In this document: positions 43,201 to 53,315 of the stretch, piece by piece
Layout: each line of letters starts with the position of its first letter
Numbering within the stretch: the first letter of the stretch is position 1
NCBI GenBank assembly: GCA_011503125.2
Contig: WWBZ02000022.1
Location: 1,178,001-1,242,000 of the forward strand
Source of the DNA: Botryosphaeria dothidea
Lineage: Eukaryota > Ascomycota > Dothideomycetes > Botryosphaeriales > Botryosphaeriaceae
Direction: 5' to 3'
DNA: 64,000 bases
Notes under the pieces: generated by a model
What the model was told of the DNA's origin: nothing
Databases searched by the model: none
What the model saw: only the letters and a program-made list of their open reading frames with translations
Translations under genes and position numbers: made by a program

Positions 43201-44269
43201 AGATATTGGTGAAGGGGAAGGTCAAATCATACCCATTCGACAGCCTTTCGAAGAGGATTCGAATGCAACAGAGGAGAGAGATGCAGACAAGGAAGAAACA
43301 GTCGCCCGCAACGATCAATGGAATCCGTTCGATTCGTCCGCTCTCGATGTCGACAACCTCAAGCTCAATCTCAATTTCGACTCCGCTGTCCTTAATCGTC
43401 CTATCCTGCAGCCAAGACCGCCAGTACGCTCTCTGTCGCCTGAGAAACCCAATCCATTTGCCATGACGATCAGGAACCCAGAAGCAGCTCTTGGTCCACC
43501 CATCACTTCTACACCAGTACCAGGCTACCTCCGCTCGCCGTCCAAACGAAGTACGATCCGTGCTGCAAAGGCTCGGGAGAAGCTTGCAGCGCTCTCGCTC
43601 ACTGCTGCTCCTACGCCTGCGCAAAACGATAATCGGCCGGCCCACCCGCTCTCAAAGACCGTGACAGCGACCTCTGGTACGGCCCCGTCAGCCAACGCTT
43701 CCTTTGAGTCTGTCACCGCCCCGCGCTCCGGCTCCGCAGCAGCACCTTCCTACACCGCTTCCACCTTTGTCCTCAACACCCACACCGGGACCACTACTCC
43801 CCTGGTCGCTCCTAGTGCGTTTGGCAGCTTCGATTCCCCTGTCATATCTCGAGCAGTCGACCAGACGGTCATGCAAGCGCCCGGAACTGCACCGGCGGCC
43901 ATGACTGGTGGCGACACCACTGCCTTCATGGGTCCCAGCGACACCGGGGCTGGGCGAGCGAGGAACTTCGGCGCGAGCACAATGCTGGCTGGGACGCCCG
44001 GCCCAGCAGCGAACAAGACGGCCATCACTCCTTTCGCGCGTAAGTTGACGGCGCAGGGTTACTCGGCTGGCGCCAGCGCGAGGGGATCGGAGAGCGCGAG
44101 AAGTAGACGGGGCAGAGGGTACGGTAGCGTTGGGTTGGGTTTGGCTGGGTTTGGCGGGTTTGAGGACATTGCGGAGGATGAGAGCCCGAGAGATGGGGGT
44201 GCGAGGAGGACGGGTAATGCTGGGGAAGAAGAGGGCAGGAGGGAAAGGAGCAGGGAGAGTTCGCCTTGA
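40247..44269 (+). CDS. SFI1: Sfi1-type spindle pole body / centrin-binding protein
   Basis: A single 1340-residue frame. The N-terminus has a short conserved domain (SNSDVEILYTIVTTAQRL, PPYRALFTAYDRVL). A Ser/Arg-rich linker follows, then from about residue 340 to 1000 many helical repeats with a central Trp spaced by roughly 23-35 residues: SLQTWRDKAIAMK, LFTQWYRATAEA, VWNAWYEQTAV, RWFNMWRRRTRD, LFRRWTSKVE, MFRHWADQMHQ. These are Sfi1 centrin-binding repeats, and the tail is Ser/Pro/Thr rich with a Gly-rich end. Sfi1 forms the half-bridge of the spindle pole body with centrin and controls its duplication. Expected phosphorylation sites in the tail would regulate it. Confidence 0.87.
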   Translation: MPASRHPPPPQPHHHQPVYDAYDDPNDDDFLPLSNSDVEILYTIVTTAQRLHYSDAHLPPYRALFTAYDRVLAERRIDPNQDRVYFRFLLRMRGIAGAGTDDGTSTLYGKFETLLADMGIQLEVDEGGAGGVVEDITRRFDEIAAEEDEDDGDDGAATPGLPPLSRRASFDDTTMHHRSRPWDDDDGKIAPRGRYPSGKGASRRRTSSRASDTAAFGQRRPSSRASDSAAFARRRTGSRETSARPSRHSGFPHRGRVNSRSAAGHSRQGSRQSNGRARSLSSQGSLRITRTEEIQRPSREPGFYDVDDFSTAPSRRSSISGPAPEEQHYVPPEMLYRPSPTQMLADADTFLYARTLFTARRSLQTWRDKAIAMKERQAQLEEAADLFNRRKRGEAALEALSVTLQARNAAKETEKFYENLYDRVARTRRKYRTFDLFTQWYRATAEAIEITKLARRQNFLRTVWNAWYEQTAVNELKVRRFTVKRWFNMWRRRTRDRREDERLAHATYLDNRLHKNLVACFWEFCERRAARLFDEKVKAKVFANIIDALAEIVEKQEFVQERRERKLKSKCFHRLANKMLNTQTLEPTADDFRRRTLQARVFGQIKLQAKLQPLERQLSQQIVQSRTRQILSVWHVHTQQVIMATQMDRRRILHNNFTAWNDSMRCNVMRDRIDHRVIFDALRKWLLEARCALYIRVRKDRTKKNLFRRWTSKVEDQQFSLARAERTFTAWQDARLKRKGFNFLQGALDEQRQREAQALAIYEPRAINRTWPKLLARHEHVQQLKQWGSDAEFYTIATHALKMWKESTQQSQRTRRREAYTTIRRRVKLSMARRMFERLRTKSSTIEFMDRQAQELQENAVLKIATRQLDHWHDRTASVFERNQMSENFRRCELMGRYLGALSDRLQIISRDNEKAAAFLEVHVAAEASVCFKRLNWRLFQVQRQEQSGFALAERNFEKHVKNMFRHWADQMHQSRRDRGIEQAPDIGEGEGQIIPIRQPFEEDSNATEERDADKEETVARNDQWNPFDSSALDVDNLKLNLNFDSAVLNRPILQPRPPVRSLSPEKPNPFAMTIRNPEAALGPPITSTPVPGYLRSPSKRSTIRAAKAREKLAALSLTAAPTPAQNDNRPAHPLSKTVTATSGTAPSANASFESVTAPRSGSAAAPSYTASTFVLNTHTGTTTPLVAPSAFGSFDSPVISRAVDQTVMQAPGTAPAAMTGGDTTAFMGPSDTGAGRARNFGASTMLAGTPGPAANKTAITPFARKLTAQGYSAGASARGSESARSRRGRGYGSVGLGLAGFGGFEDIAEDESPRDGGARRTGNAGEEEGRRERSRESSP

Positions 44270-44698
44270 ATGAATTCTCCCTGACTGCGTGGCGACAGGA
44301 ATGGTGTGTTTGGGATATGGTTGAGATACGGTCTAAGGGGAGGGTTGGGGGCAGAATCTCTTTGGGCTTGTTCTTTCTCACGGCCTTGTTTGGATATTGT
44401 TGTTGCTGATGATGATGCTTATGGAGATACCCTTTGGGTTTTTTGTTTCATTGCTGAATGCTCGTCCTTCCTGATTTTGGGGACCACTTGAGCCTGCAAT
44501 TCGTTAAATTAAACGAGGCGCACTGATAGGACAAAAGCACAATGCAGCCGGGGTGACGAGATCCGCCACGCAGCGGAGTACTGCCGTTTGGGGCATATGC
44601 ATCATCTCCAGCGCGCATCCGAAGACGAACCGTGCCGCTTCGGAACGGCATTGGCGGGCTAATCAAGAACGGGGACGAAGGAATTAGTGTCAGCAGAG
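44270..44698. other. Intergenic between SFI1 and UGT
   Basis: 430 bases holding the SFI1 3' end and the start region of the glycosyltransferase. T-rich near 44380-44460. Nothing further supported. Confidence 0.45.
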
Positions 44699-46669
44699 AT
44701 GGCACGCATTCCTATCTACCCCTCACACCGCCGAGCATACAGCGATCCTCTCTTCCAACCCCAATGTCCGCCTTTCCAGTCGAGGATGGAAAGGCCAAGG
44801 ATTCTGTTCTTGACCTCGTGAGCACTCTGCAGCTTGTTTTGCAAGGCAGGCTGATTTTCTGATGCAGTAAGCCCCGAGCACGGGCAAGCGAATGTGCAGC
44901 TCGCCGTGATTGCTTCACTCAAGAAACAACACGGCCATGAGGTGGACATCTTCCTGGCCAGCTACGAGGAATTCCGCCCCCGCGTTTCCGAAGGCGTCAC
45001 CTTCAAGCCTATACATGGTCGCGGCATGACATCTTACCTCAAGCCCACCAACAACGACGGCTGCCCGCTAAGAGGTGAGTCCTGCAAAGCGCTCGTGTCG
45101 GAGGTACATCCCACTGACCATGTCCCAGAGACTGTCCAACATATCACCGGCGCGCCTGGATTTTTTGGCGCTCTCAGTGCAATTCGGAACGTCATGGGCA
45201 TCATCCATCCCGAGACACCTGAGGACTACGTCAAGACCGTCCAGTCACTCGAGGCGCTGATCGACGAGCTCAAGCCAACCCTCGCCGTCGTCGACTCCTT
45301 CCTCGACCCAGCCCGCGACGCGGTCATCAGCAAAAGCCTGCCTCACGTGCTGCTGAACCCAAACACCCTCAAGGAAATGGCGCTTGCAGACCAAGGCCTC
45401 CGCGCCTTCACTTTCCCCGCGTAAGGTTTCCCCCCTCCAGACGAACACACAAAAAACGCACACCATCCACAAGCGCCTGTGTAACCTTGCCTAACCCTCC
45501 CGCCCGCCCACAGCCCCTGCACCGGCTACCCCTGGCCCCTCCCCCTCGCCGCCGTCCTCCCAAACACCCTCGCCCTCGTCTACAGCGCCCTCCACCTGCC
45601 CCTCCTCGACGCAAACCACCGCGCCAAGCACGCCGCCCGCGCCGCCGCCGGCTACACCTGGCCCATGCCGCTCATCGGGCCCCGCTCCGGCCCCGCCCTG
45701 TGCGTCTCGCATCGCCATCTCGACTGGCCGTTCAAGGTGCCGGAGGACGTGCTGCCGTGCGGCCCGATCTTGCAGGACTCGCTGCCTCTGGGGGAGACCG
45801 ATCGCGGGTTGGACGCTTGGGTGTGCGGGGGCGAGCGGAAGACGGTGCTCGTCGGGCTGGGGTCGATCGTCAGGCTGGACGAGGGGGACGCGAGGGCGGT
45901 GCTGGAGGCGTGCGGGGCGCTGTTGAGGGCGAGGGAGGATGTGCAGGTGCTGTGGAAGTTGCAGCGGTTCATGGATTACGAGCTGCCGGGAGTGGACGGC
46001 GGTGGTGTTGGCGGTGGGAAGGGGGGAGAAGGGTTCGGGGACAGGCTGCGGGTGGTGGGCTGGTTGGAGGCGGATCCGGTGGCGGTGTTGAGGACGGGGA
46101 GGGTGGTGGCGTTTGTGAGTCATGGGGGCAGTAATTCGTATCATGAGGCTTTGGCGTGAGTTTTCTCTTTTTCTTGCCTTCCTGTGAAGACGGTGGCTCT
46201 GGTGGGTTTTGCTAACGTTGCTATGTTTTAGTGCCGGCGTGCCGCAGGTGATCCTGGCAAAGTGGTACGACTGCTTCGACTTTGGGAATCGAGCTGAGTG
46301 GTTGGGTATTGGCAGGTGGGGCAACAAGTCTGTTGCGTAAGTGTTTTCAGATACCTTTCTTGCTGTTGTTCCTGCAATTTCTCCTGCTGACGACTGTGCA
46401 GCCCCAAGATCAATGCTGCTGAATTAACAGAAGCTCTTCTTACTGTTGTTGGTGCAGATCCTGAGGCTTCGAAAGCCCGAGAATTCCAGAGGCGAGCACG
46501 AGATATTGCGGATGTTGTCGCAGGAAGAAGAAAAGCCGAACACAATAAACATAGCAGGAGAGTCGAGGTTGACGAAGAAACCAGAGTAGAAGGTGCGAAA
46601 GAAGGAAGAGATGTTGCGGCAGACTTTATTTGGGAACGTGTGGAAGACGTCATAAAGAACAGGAACTAG
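44699..46669 (+). CDS. UDP-glycosyltransferase, GT1 family
   Basis: Six exons (44699-44817, 44872-45074, 45129-45420, 45514-46155, 46232-46336, 46402-46669) give 542 residues in a clean frame. N-terminal GT-B signs: RPRILFLTSPEHGQANVQLA and KKQHGHEVDIFLAS. The donor-sugar site of GT1 enzymes is present near the end: VAFVSHGGSNSYHEAL joined to AAGVPQVILAKWYD, plus DFGNRAEWLGIG, with the splice inside the motif. The enzyme should add a sugar from a UDP-sugar to a small lipophilic acceptor, such as a sterol, polyketide or xenobiotic; the acceptor cannot be read from sequence. Intron 45075-45128 is 54 bases, divisible by three and stop-free. A shorter start at 44786 (MERPRILFL) is possible. Confidence 0.85.
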
Positions 46670-47012
46670 ATATATAACGAAGCGAGGTGGAAAACCGTGT
46701 CACAATAGACTCGCTTGATTTGAGAGTAGTAAGTGTTGAATTTCTTTTAGCTGTGAGACCATGAAGGCGAGAGTCATAGAATACTCAAAGTTAATTCTAG
46801 ATCAAGATGAGCTAAGTGCTTTTCTATAGGCCTCTCTGGTCTCTAGAGGTCTACCTTGTACAGTAAGGCTTTCAACAAACGCCAATGCATGATTTTCGTC
46901 CAGCTCACCCGCCGGAATAGGCCCAATGACGTCCTTGTAATGAGTCAACAAGAACTCCAGGTCTGAGACGCCCCTCTCTACTTGGCGCATACAGAACGTG
47001 CTGAGCTTCAAT

Positions 47013-47049
<37 letters not shown>

Positions 47050-47366
47050 TTAGTAGGATAATGGGCGGTTCGCTCCTGCCCTCTCCAGCCGTTGATCGGG
47101 GAATCTTCCCATACTCAACGTGCTGGGTCACATCACGAGGTTTCCCGAGAGCGCTTATAAGTGGGTTTTAATCAGAATTACGGAGATATCCAGATATACA
47201 TGCGCTGTCCAATGATTTCTCGGTTTGACAAAAGTTCTGATGGTGCCCGATAGATCCTTTGAGTCTGATATCTTGAGCCTTTGAGATGCTCAGTGGTGAA
47301 TATCCCTTGCTGGTTCGCACCGCTTACCGTGGCTGAGCTTCGATTACTCTCTGAGCTTTGCATCTT
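46670..47366. other. Intergenic with a doubtful exon
   Basis: About 700 bases between the UGT and the sulfotransferase, which converge here. On the minus strand, 46987-46802 codes MRQVERGVSDLEFLLTHYK and a further 40 residues without a stop, with coding-like composition, but I could not attach it to a start or another exon. A second short frame (47363-47178, MQSSESNRSS...) begins next to the sulfotransferase stop. Confidence 0.35.
47016..47047. repeat. (AT)16 microsatellite
   Basis: An uninterrupted run of 16 AT units. It lies in intergenic sequence between two converging genes. Confidence 0.9.
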
Positions 47367-48459
47367 TTAACGGAACGCAGGTAACCGAATGCCTCTCCCG
47401 CTCAATAGCTTCGGCCTCATCGACCAAGCAGCACCCACGGCGGCCCCAGCAGCTATTCCCGCTAACAGTTTGATCCCGTTAACTAACGCCCTTCTCCTCA
47501 GCATCTTATTTCCAGCCTCGGCGCGTCTTTGGAACTCCTCCGAGTCGTTGATCTTTGGAAATGGCGTGGGAGGTACCTCCTTCCCGAGAAAGGCGCAAAG
47601 TGGCTCCCATCCTTCCTTCACATTGAACACCAGCAACTTTTCCTCTGGTACCAAGCTCTGCACATACTTGTTGTGTGCCAGATACAGCTGCCCGCCCCTC
47701 GTCGGAAACTGGTGGAACCCGGACTCGTACCACGACCGCTTCGTCATCAGGAATAGCGGATTGTTGGCACCGCGCAGCCAGAGATAGAAGTCGTACAGAA
47801 TTCCTCGGTCCACGCACCACCACCGCGATCCCCATTTCCATATAGTGCGCTCCACTGACTTACACCATGCTTCAGGGCTGTCACGAATGGTAAGGGCAAC
47901 TTTCGCGTCCGGATAGGCTTCGATGAGTTCTTTCGCAAACGAAGCGCAGGGGTCGTCCGTTACGGCCTAGGAATCTGCATGAGCTGGGGCAACCGGAGCT
48001 GAAGGGGCTAAGCATTACCATGCAGTGACCGAGAAGTTGATCCCATTCTTTGCGGCCGAATGTCCCTTGGCCATCTTTGCAAGCTTTGTAAGCATCGAGC
48101 CACATCTCGCAGTCCCGAGGGTTTTCGTGGATGGCAGCCACCCCGTGATACACGTCGTAATAACCAAGCTGGAAAAGCGCTTCGCGCATAGCTTCCAGAG
48201 AAAGAATGAGTAACTACCATTTCCATGGGAAATCCATTCCTGGATACATACATGAAGTTCCTGTTCTTGACATCCCCAGGCAAAGGACTTCCATGGGGAC
48301 AACGCGCTGACATGTCCGCCAGTCTATGTTGGTCCGCACATTCCTACGATGCCCGACTAGGCCCTTTTGCTGTGACATGGTGGCTGGTGGGGACAAATTG
48401 TGAGTGTGGCTGGTTGGCATGAGACAAACAGGTTTCTTGAAATCTTCAATCTTTCCCAT
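47367..48459 (-). CDS. Fungal sulfotransferase-like P-loop protein, C-terminal anchor
   Basis: Exons 48459-48252, 48191-48019 and 47966-47367 give 326 residues. The first exon ends with a P-loop for sulfate donor binding (CLGMSRTGTSS, completed by exon 2: MREALFQLGYYDVYHG). CEMWLDAYKAC, AVTDDPCASFAKELIEAYP, ALTIRDSPEAWCKS and ERTIWKWGSRWWCV follow, a pattern of a large family in filamentous fungi, often annotated as sulfotransferase. The C-terminal 25 residues include a hydrophobic helix (GIKLLAGIAAGAAVGAAW), suggesting a tail anchor in a membrane. The start at 48459 is tentative; 48378 (MSQQKGLV) is an alternative. Next to a P450 and a UGT it may be part of a biosynthetic pathway, but that is inferred. 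Confidence 0.75.
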
Positions 48460-49319
48460 ACGTCTTAAATGCTATCGTTTTGGAGCGCCGGCAAGATGCT
48501 CGTTCGGCAATTTGAAGGTAGCCCCGGAGCATTGAGGGAGGCGTGGCCATAGATTCACTCGGGTGGTCGTCCCTGACGCAGCCATTGAATGGTGCACGGC
48601 TCATGGTATCTCCAGCCTCGCCCAGAAGTTTGCGGCTTAGGTCTTGATTGTTGTCAAACAGTTTTCGCCATTAGCCGACGTTGTTCTCAGGCAAGCACTA
48701 TCAGCGCCAGTTCCTTTGACCTATCGTACAGTGGTTGACTCGGCCTCGGCACTGTCATTGGCGGTCTCAGGCCTTCAGGCGGCCCGCCGAACACGAAGCA
48801 ATCAACCCTACGTTCTCGCCCTTCCAAAAATGCTTTGTCAGATCTTGTTCCGAGAAAGCAACGTGCCTGGAGGCAGGCTCTCTATAGGTGTCTTGGAGAG
48901 TCAGGGTCCGCGATACAGCGTCGGGTTACAGAGCCGCGCCCCTCGCTTTGACCATGAAGCTATCCCCCACACGGAACATCTTCGTTTGTCAAGACACGCT
49001 CGAGTCAAGCATCAACCCGAAATATTCGCCGCTGTCCGTACGAACCAGAGGACAGCAATTGTACAACGTGCTCTATCACCAATGATCTACAGGTGTTGGA
49101 AAGAGTCAGTGATCACCATCCCAATGGTTCCGACACAGCTCAGTCTCCCCCGGTCCTGTGTCAATATCCGCAGGATCTTTTTGAAAATGATAGCTTGACC
49201 GAGCTGCTCATCCGACAATATGCCACCGTCAGAGCCAAAGACAAACCCTCTCCTCCAAAGGAACAATTCAAGGAGAGATTGATCCTTCAACCCACCTGCG
49301 CTTTACCTTCCGTATAGTC
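48460..49319. other. Intergenic, possible remnant of unknown gene
   Basis: 860 bases between divergent genes. Open frames on the plus strand (e.g. 48644-49198, 49093-49317) overlap in more than one frame and look like degraded coding sequence, but no family was recognised, so I annotate none. Confidence 0.35.
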
Positions 49320-51039
49320 ATGGTTTCCATTATCTTCTCTTTTGGTGAGCTCTCTGCTGCCAAGGTTGTTGGGTTTCTCTTTCTTGCCGTGAGTCCACAT
49401 GTATGCAACATTACGAATGCCTCTTAACATACTACAGACTTTAACATTCTGGCTTCTTCGCGCCATTTACTATGTTTTCCTCCACCCTCTGCGCAACTAT
49501 CCCGGGCCCAAGCTATGGGCAGCATCACGGATTCCATGGAACTGTAGGTATCATCAGCATCTTCCTTTGATCTAATGCGATGGAAGTATTCTGAACTCAG
49601 ACGCACGCAGACTACAACATGAAAGGCCGCGGCAGCTGGCGCATCCGCGAGCTCCACGAAAAGTACGGCCCAGTCGTCCGCATCGCGCCCGACGAGCTCT
49701 CCTATACCACCAGCACCGCCTGGAAGAAGATCTACGGCCAGAAGACGCCCGAGTTCGGCAAGTGCCTCGACGGCCGCGGCATTGCGCCCACGTCCGTCAA
49801 CGGCGTCAAGAGCATGATGACCGAGGAGCAGGACCGCCACGGCCGCCTGCGCCGCGCCATCCTGCCCGCCTTCTCCGAGCGCGCCGTCCGCGAGCAGGAG
49901 GGCTTCTTGCAGCGCTACACGGACAAGATGGTCGAGCAGCTGCGCAAGCGCTGCGCCGAGCCGCAGAACATGACCAAGTGGTACTCGCTGGTGGCCTTCG
50001 ATGTGGTCAGCGACCTGGCTTTCGGACAAGCGTCGGGGTGCCTGGATAATGCGGATCAGCCGTGGCTGCAGGTGATAGGCGCGCGCGCGAAGAGCCTGGT
50101 GTGGTTCCAGATGCTGATGCAGCTCGAGCTGGAGCCGTAAATGGATAGGATCATGCCCAAGTGGGCAGCCGAGGCGCGCAAGAAGCACCTCAAGCTGACG
50201 GGCGAGAAGGTGAATGTGCGGATTGCCAGGGGTGCGGAGGATCGGAAAGACTTTATGAGCTATATCCTGGACAACAAGACGGAGAGCCTGAATAATACGG
50301 AACTGGTCATTATGGCGTCCAGTTTTATTGTGGCAGGGAGCGGTACGGCGGCGGGCGGCATGTCGGGGATCACGTTCCTGCTGTGCCAAAATCCTGATAA
50401 GTATCGGAAGCTGTGCGATGAGATCCGGTCGACTTTCGCCAGGCAGGAAGACATCACGATTCAGGGTACCAGCCATTGTGAGTACCTCAAGGCGGTCATT
50501 GACGAGGGTATGAGAATGTATCCCCCTACCCCTTCAACTCTGCCGCGGTGGGTTCCGAAGGGTGGGCAAGAGATTGATGGGAAATATGTTCCGGGAGGCG
50601 TAAGTGATCCTTTGACCTACCGAAAAAGTGACAAACTGACAAATCCGGTGGACAGATTGCGGTGGGCGTCAATTAATTCACTGCAGGCTCTGTAGAGTGG
50701 AACTTCAAGCATGCCAGATCATTCATTCCTGAGCGCTGGCTGGAATCAGCAAAGGACACAGAGTTCGCCCACGATGATAAAGCTGCCATTCAGCCGTTCT
50801 CGTACGGACCAAGAAGTTGCATTGGGGAAAAGTAAGTCTGTAAGGGATCATGTTTTATGCCAAGATGATTGACAAGTCACAGTATGGCGTACGCCGAGAT
50901 GCGCATAGTTTTGGCCAAGCTTTTGCTTAATTTTGACTTCGAAATGCTTCCCGAACAAGATGAGTGGTGGGTAAAGCAGGGCACATACTTGGTCTGGGAG
51001 AAACTGCCTTTACTCGTGAAGCTCCACACCAGGATCTAA
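49320..51039 (+). pseudogene. Cytochrome P450 with two in-frame stop codons
   Basis: Five exons can be traced: 49320-49388 (membrane anchor), 49438-49543 (HPLRNYPGPKLWAASRIPW), 49611-50599, 50656-50831, 50883-51039. P450 landmarks are complete: GPVVRIAPDELSY, I-helix region SFIVAGSGTAAGGMSG, ExxR in DEGMRMYPPTPST, and the heme-binding loop [12 protein letters not shown] with its Cys. But TAA at 50138-50140 splits LMQLELEP from MDRIMPKW, in the same frame on both sides, and a second TAA at 50674-50676 follows IAVGVN. Neither is escaped by an obvious alternative intron. If the original codons were CAA, both are C-to-T changes. Layout resembles CYP65-type enzymes of secondary metabolism. Confidence 0.85.
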
Positions 51040-51522
51040 ATATTTGCAGAATCTTAAACAGTGTCAACGGCTGAGAATACCTGATTCATCATATTCATTA
51101 GCTTAAATGTGAATAGTTGATGAACATCAATTACTAATCCTACTACATTCATATAATGAACAGCAGAAAATAGTGCAGTCATTCCTACAACATATTCCTC
51201 CAGACTACTGTTTGGTGCAAACTGGTTGATCGATGATTTTAGATAGCTGAATTCTGCAAATGCAGCTTCTGATGCTCTCATAAAAGATGTCGAACCTTTC
51301 TTTCCAAGGCTCTGGGATGCTCAGGCGGGCCCTGATGATCCTGCCAATCACTCGGCGGACTCACACCATCCAAATTCCTCAAATCAACACGTGTGGATCC
51401 GGGCCAATTTGTTCGCGTCCTTGACTCATGGCATGTCACTCTTAAGCAGTGAAGTTCCCCAGCCCCTGGCTCAAAATTTGCTCTGTTTTACGTCTCGGTG
51501 CAGCTTGAGTTTCGTTCGGAAC
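51040..51522. other. Intergenic, AT-rich
   Basis: 480 bases, visibly richer in A/T than its neighbours around 51050-51290. A 75-residue frame on the minus strand (51281-51054) has no family resemblance. Confidence 0.4.
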
Positions 51523-53315
51523 ATGATGTCTGGCCAACCATTAGTATGCGCAGAGAAAAATATCACAACCCCATCTTCTACATCAACTGAAGACGCGATC
51601 GAGGGAGTGCGCAAGAGTGCCTCCTCGGGTGAGAGTCCTGTGGATTCGAAACTAGAGGATGCAGTGGATCAAGCGTTGAGCGGCAAAGGAGTCGAATTTA
51701 AAACGGACATGACTGAGAAAGAGAAAGATCCAAACATCGAATGTTGCGAAAATCACTGCAAACTCTGGCCTCGGAATCAGCGCCGCTCATATCATAACAC
51801 AGATTACGTGGGACAGCCCAACCGATCCAGCCAACCCGAAGAACTGGCCATCACGGCGGCGCTGGACCTCATGTGTCCTTCTTTCCCTCTTCAACTTCGT
51901 TGGTCCCCTGTCATCAGCGATTATCGCGCCTGCATTGCCAACCATGGAGAAAGATCTCCATGCCTCCGATACTATCGGCGTCATGTTCTTATCTATTTAC
52001 ATGCTTGCATTCTCCGTCGGCCCCGCTTATCACAAGTCCACTCAGCGAGATGTACGGCAGAATCCTAGTACTGCAGGGAAGTAACGGATTCTTCTTCGTC
52101 TTCAACACCGCTTGCGGGTTCGCGAAGACTGATTGTCAGATGCTGGCATTTCGATTCCTGTCAGGAATTGGCGGTTGCGCTGCTCAATCGGTGCGTTAAA
52201 CTCCCTCTCAAGTAGCCTTACGACTACTGCTGACCTTGCAAGATTGGCGGAGCTATTATGGGCGAGATGTTTACTCCCCTTGAACGTGGAAAGTCAGTGT
52301 CGATCTACAGCATTGCCCCACTCATTGGACCTGTCATCGGTCCAGTCTGTGGTGGTGTGCTCACCCAGTATGCGTCCTGGCGCTGGTGCTTTTGGATCAT
52401 CTCCATATTCGATATCTTCGTTCAGCTCTCCGGCGTGTTGTATCTTCGCGAGACGTATCCGCCTGTGTTATTGCGACAGAAGAGGAATATCCTTGTCAAG
52501 GAAACTGGCAACCAAAATCTGAAGACAGAGTTCGACGGTAACAGAACCTGCAGGGAAGGCGCTGGTACAGAAAAATATGAAGAGGCCCTTCAATGTGCTG
52601 GCTACGCAGCCAATCGTCCAAATTATGAGCCTGTACGCCGGATATGGATACGGTCTGGCCTTCTTGCTTTCAGGTAAGGTGACAGAACCTCTTCCAAGCG
52701 GACTGGTCGCAAGTACGAAACACTGACTGTGCTCAAAAAGCTACCATGCCGCTCGTCTGGGAAGGCCTCTACAATCAAAAGCCCACCATCGCCTCTCTCA
52801 ACTATCTGCCATCGAGCATCGGCGTCATCGTCATGTCTCAAATCCCACCTCGCCTCGGTAACGTCATCTATAAGCGCGTTATCGCACGTTCGCCGCATAA
52901 TAAAGCCCTTCCGGAGTTTCGAGTGCCGTTGCTCTTCCCCGCCACACTTTTGACCCTGGTAGGGTTGCTCTGGTATGGATGGAGCGCTGAAGAGAAGCTT
53001 CACGTTATGATGCCCAATATTAAGACCGTCATTTTTACGGCTGGCACAAGTATGACGTTCTTCTGCATCAATCAGTATCTCATCGATACATATACACTGC
53101 ATGCTGCGAGCGCTCTGGGTGCAGCCACTGTGCTCAGGGGTGTATGTGGCTTCTGCATCCCGCTGTTTGCACCGAAGGTGTTTGAGGCGCTGGGTTTCGG
53201 AGTTGGCAATACCATGTTGGCTGTTGCGGCTGTTGTGATTGGTTTTCCTGGGGCCTTGATGGTATGGAAATACGGTCCAGCTTTGAGAGAGAAGAGCTTA
53301 TATGCGAGGAAGTAA
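51523..53315 (+). pseudogene. MFS drug/H+ antiporter-type transporter pseudogene
   Basis: Parts in order: an N-terminal exon 51523-51738 ending KEKDPNI; then ITWDSPTDPANPKNWPSRRR and the first helices (51803-52190), with one extra base in 52021-52025 (GGC CCC G CTT) between YMLAFSVGP and LITSPLSEMYGRILVLQG; exon 52243-52673 with IGGAIMGEMFTPLERGKS and YASWRWCFWIIS, a second one-base shift near 52545-52559 before ALVQKNMKRPFNVLATQP; and 52741-53315 (TMPLVWEGLYNQKPTIASL). The donor of the first intron reads GA instead of GT at 51739-51740. A 12-helix multidrug-type exporter was once here. It follows a broken P450 by 480 bases. Confidence 0.82.

Noticed and set aside
51054..51281. 75-residue minus-strand frame in AT-rich intergenic sequence
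   Set aside because: No domain, no signal peptide, no conserved pattern; probably a chance frame between two pseudogenes.
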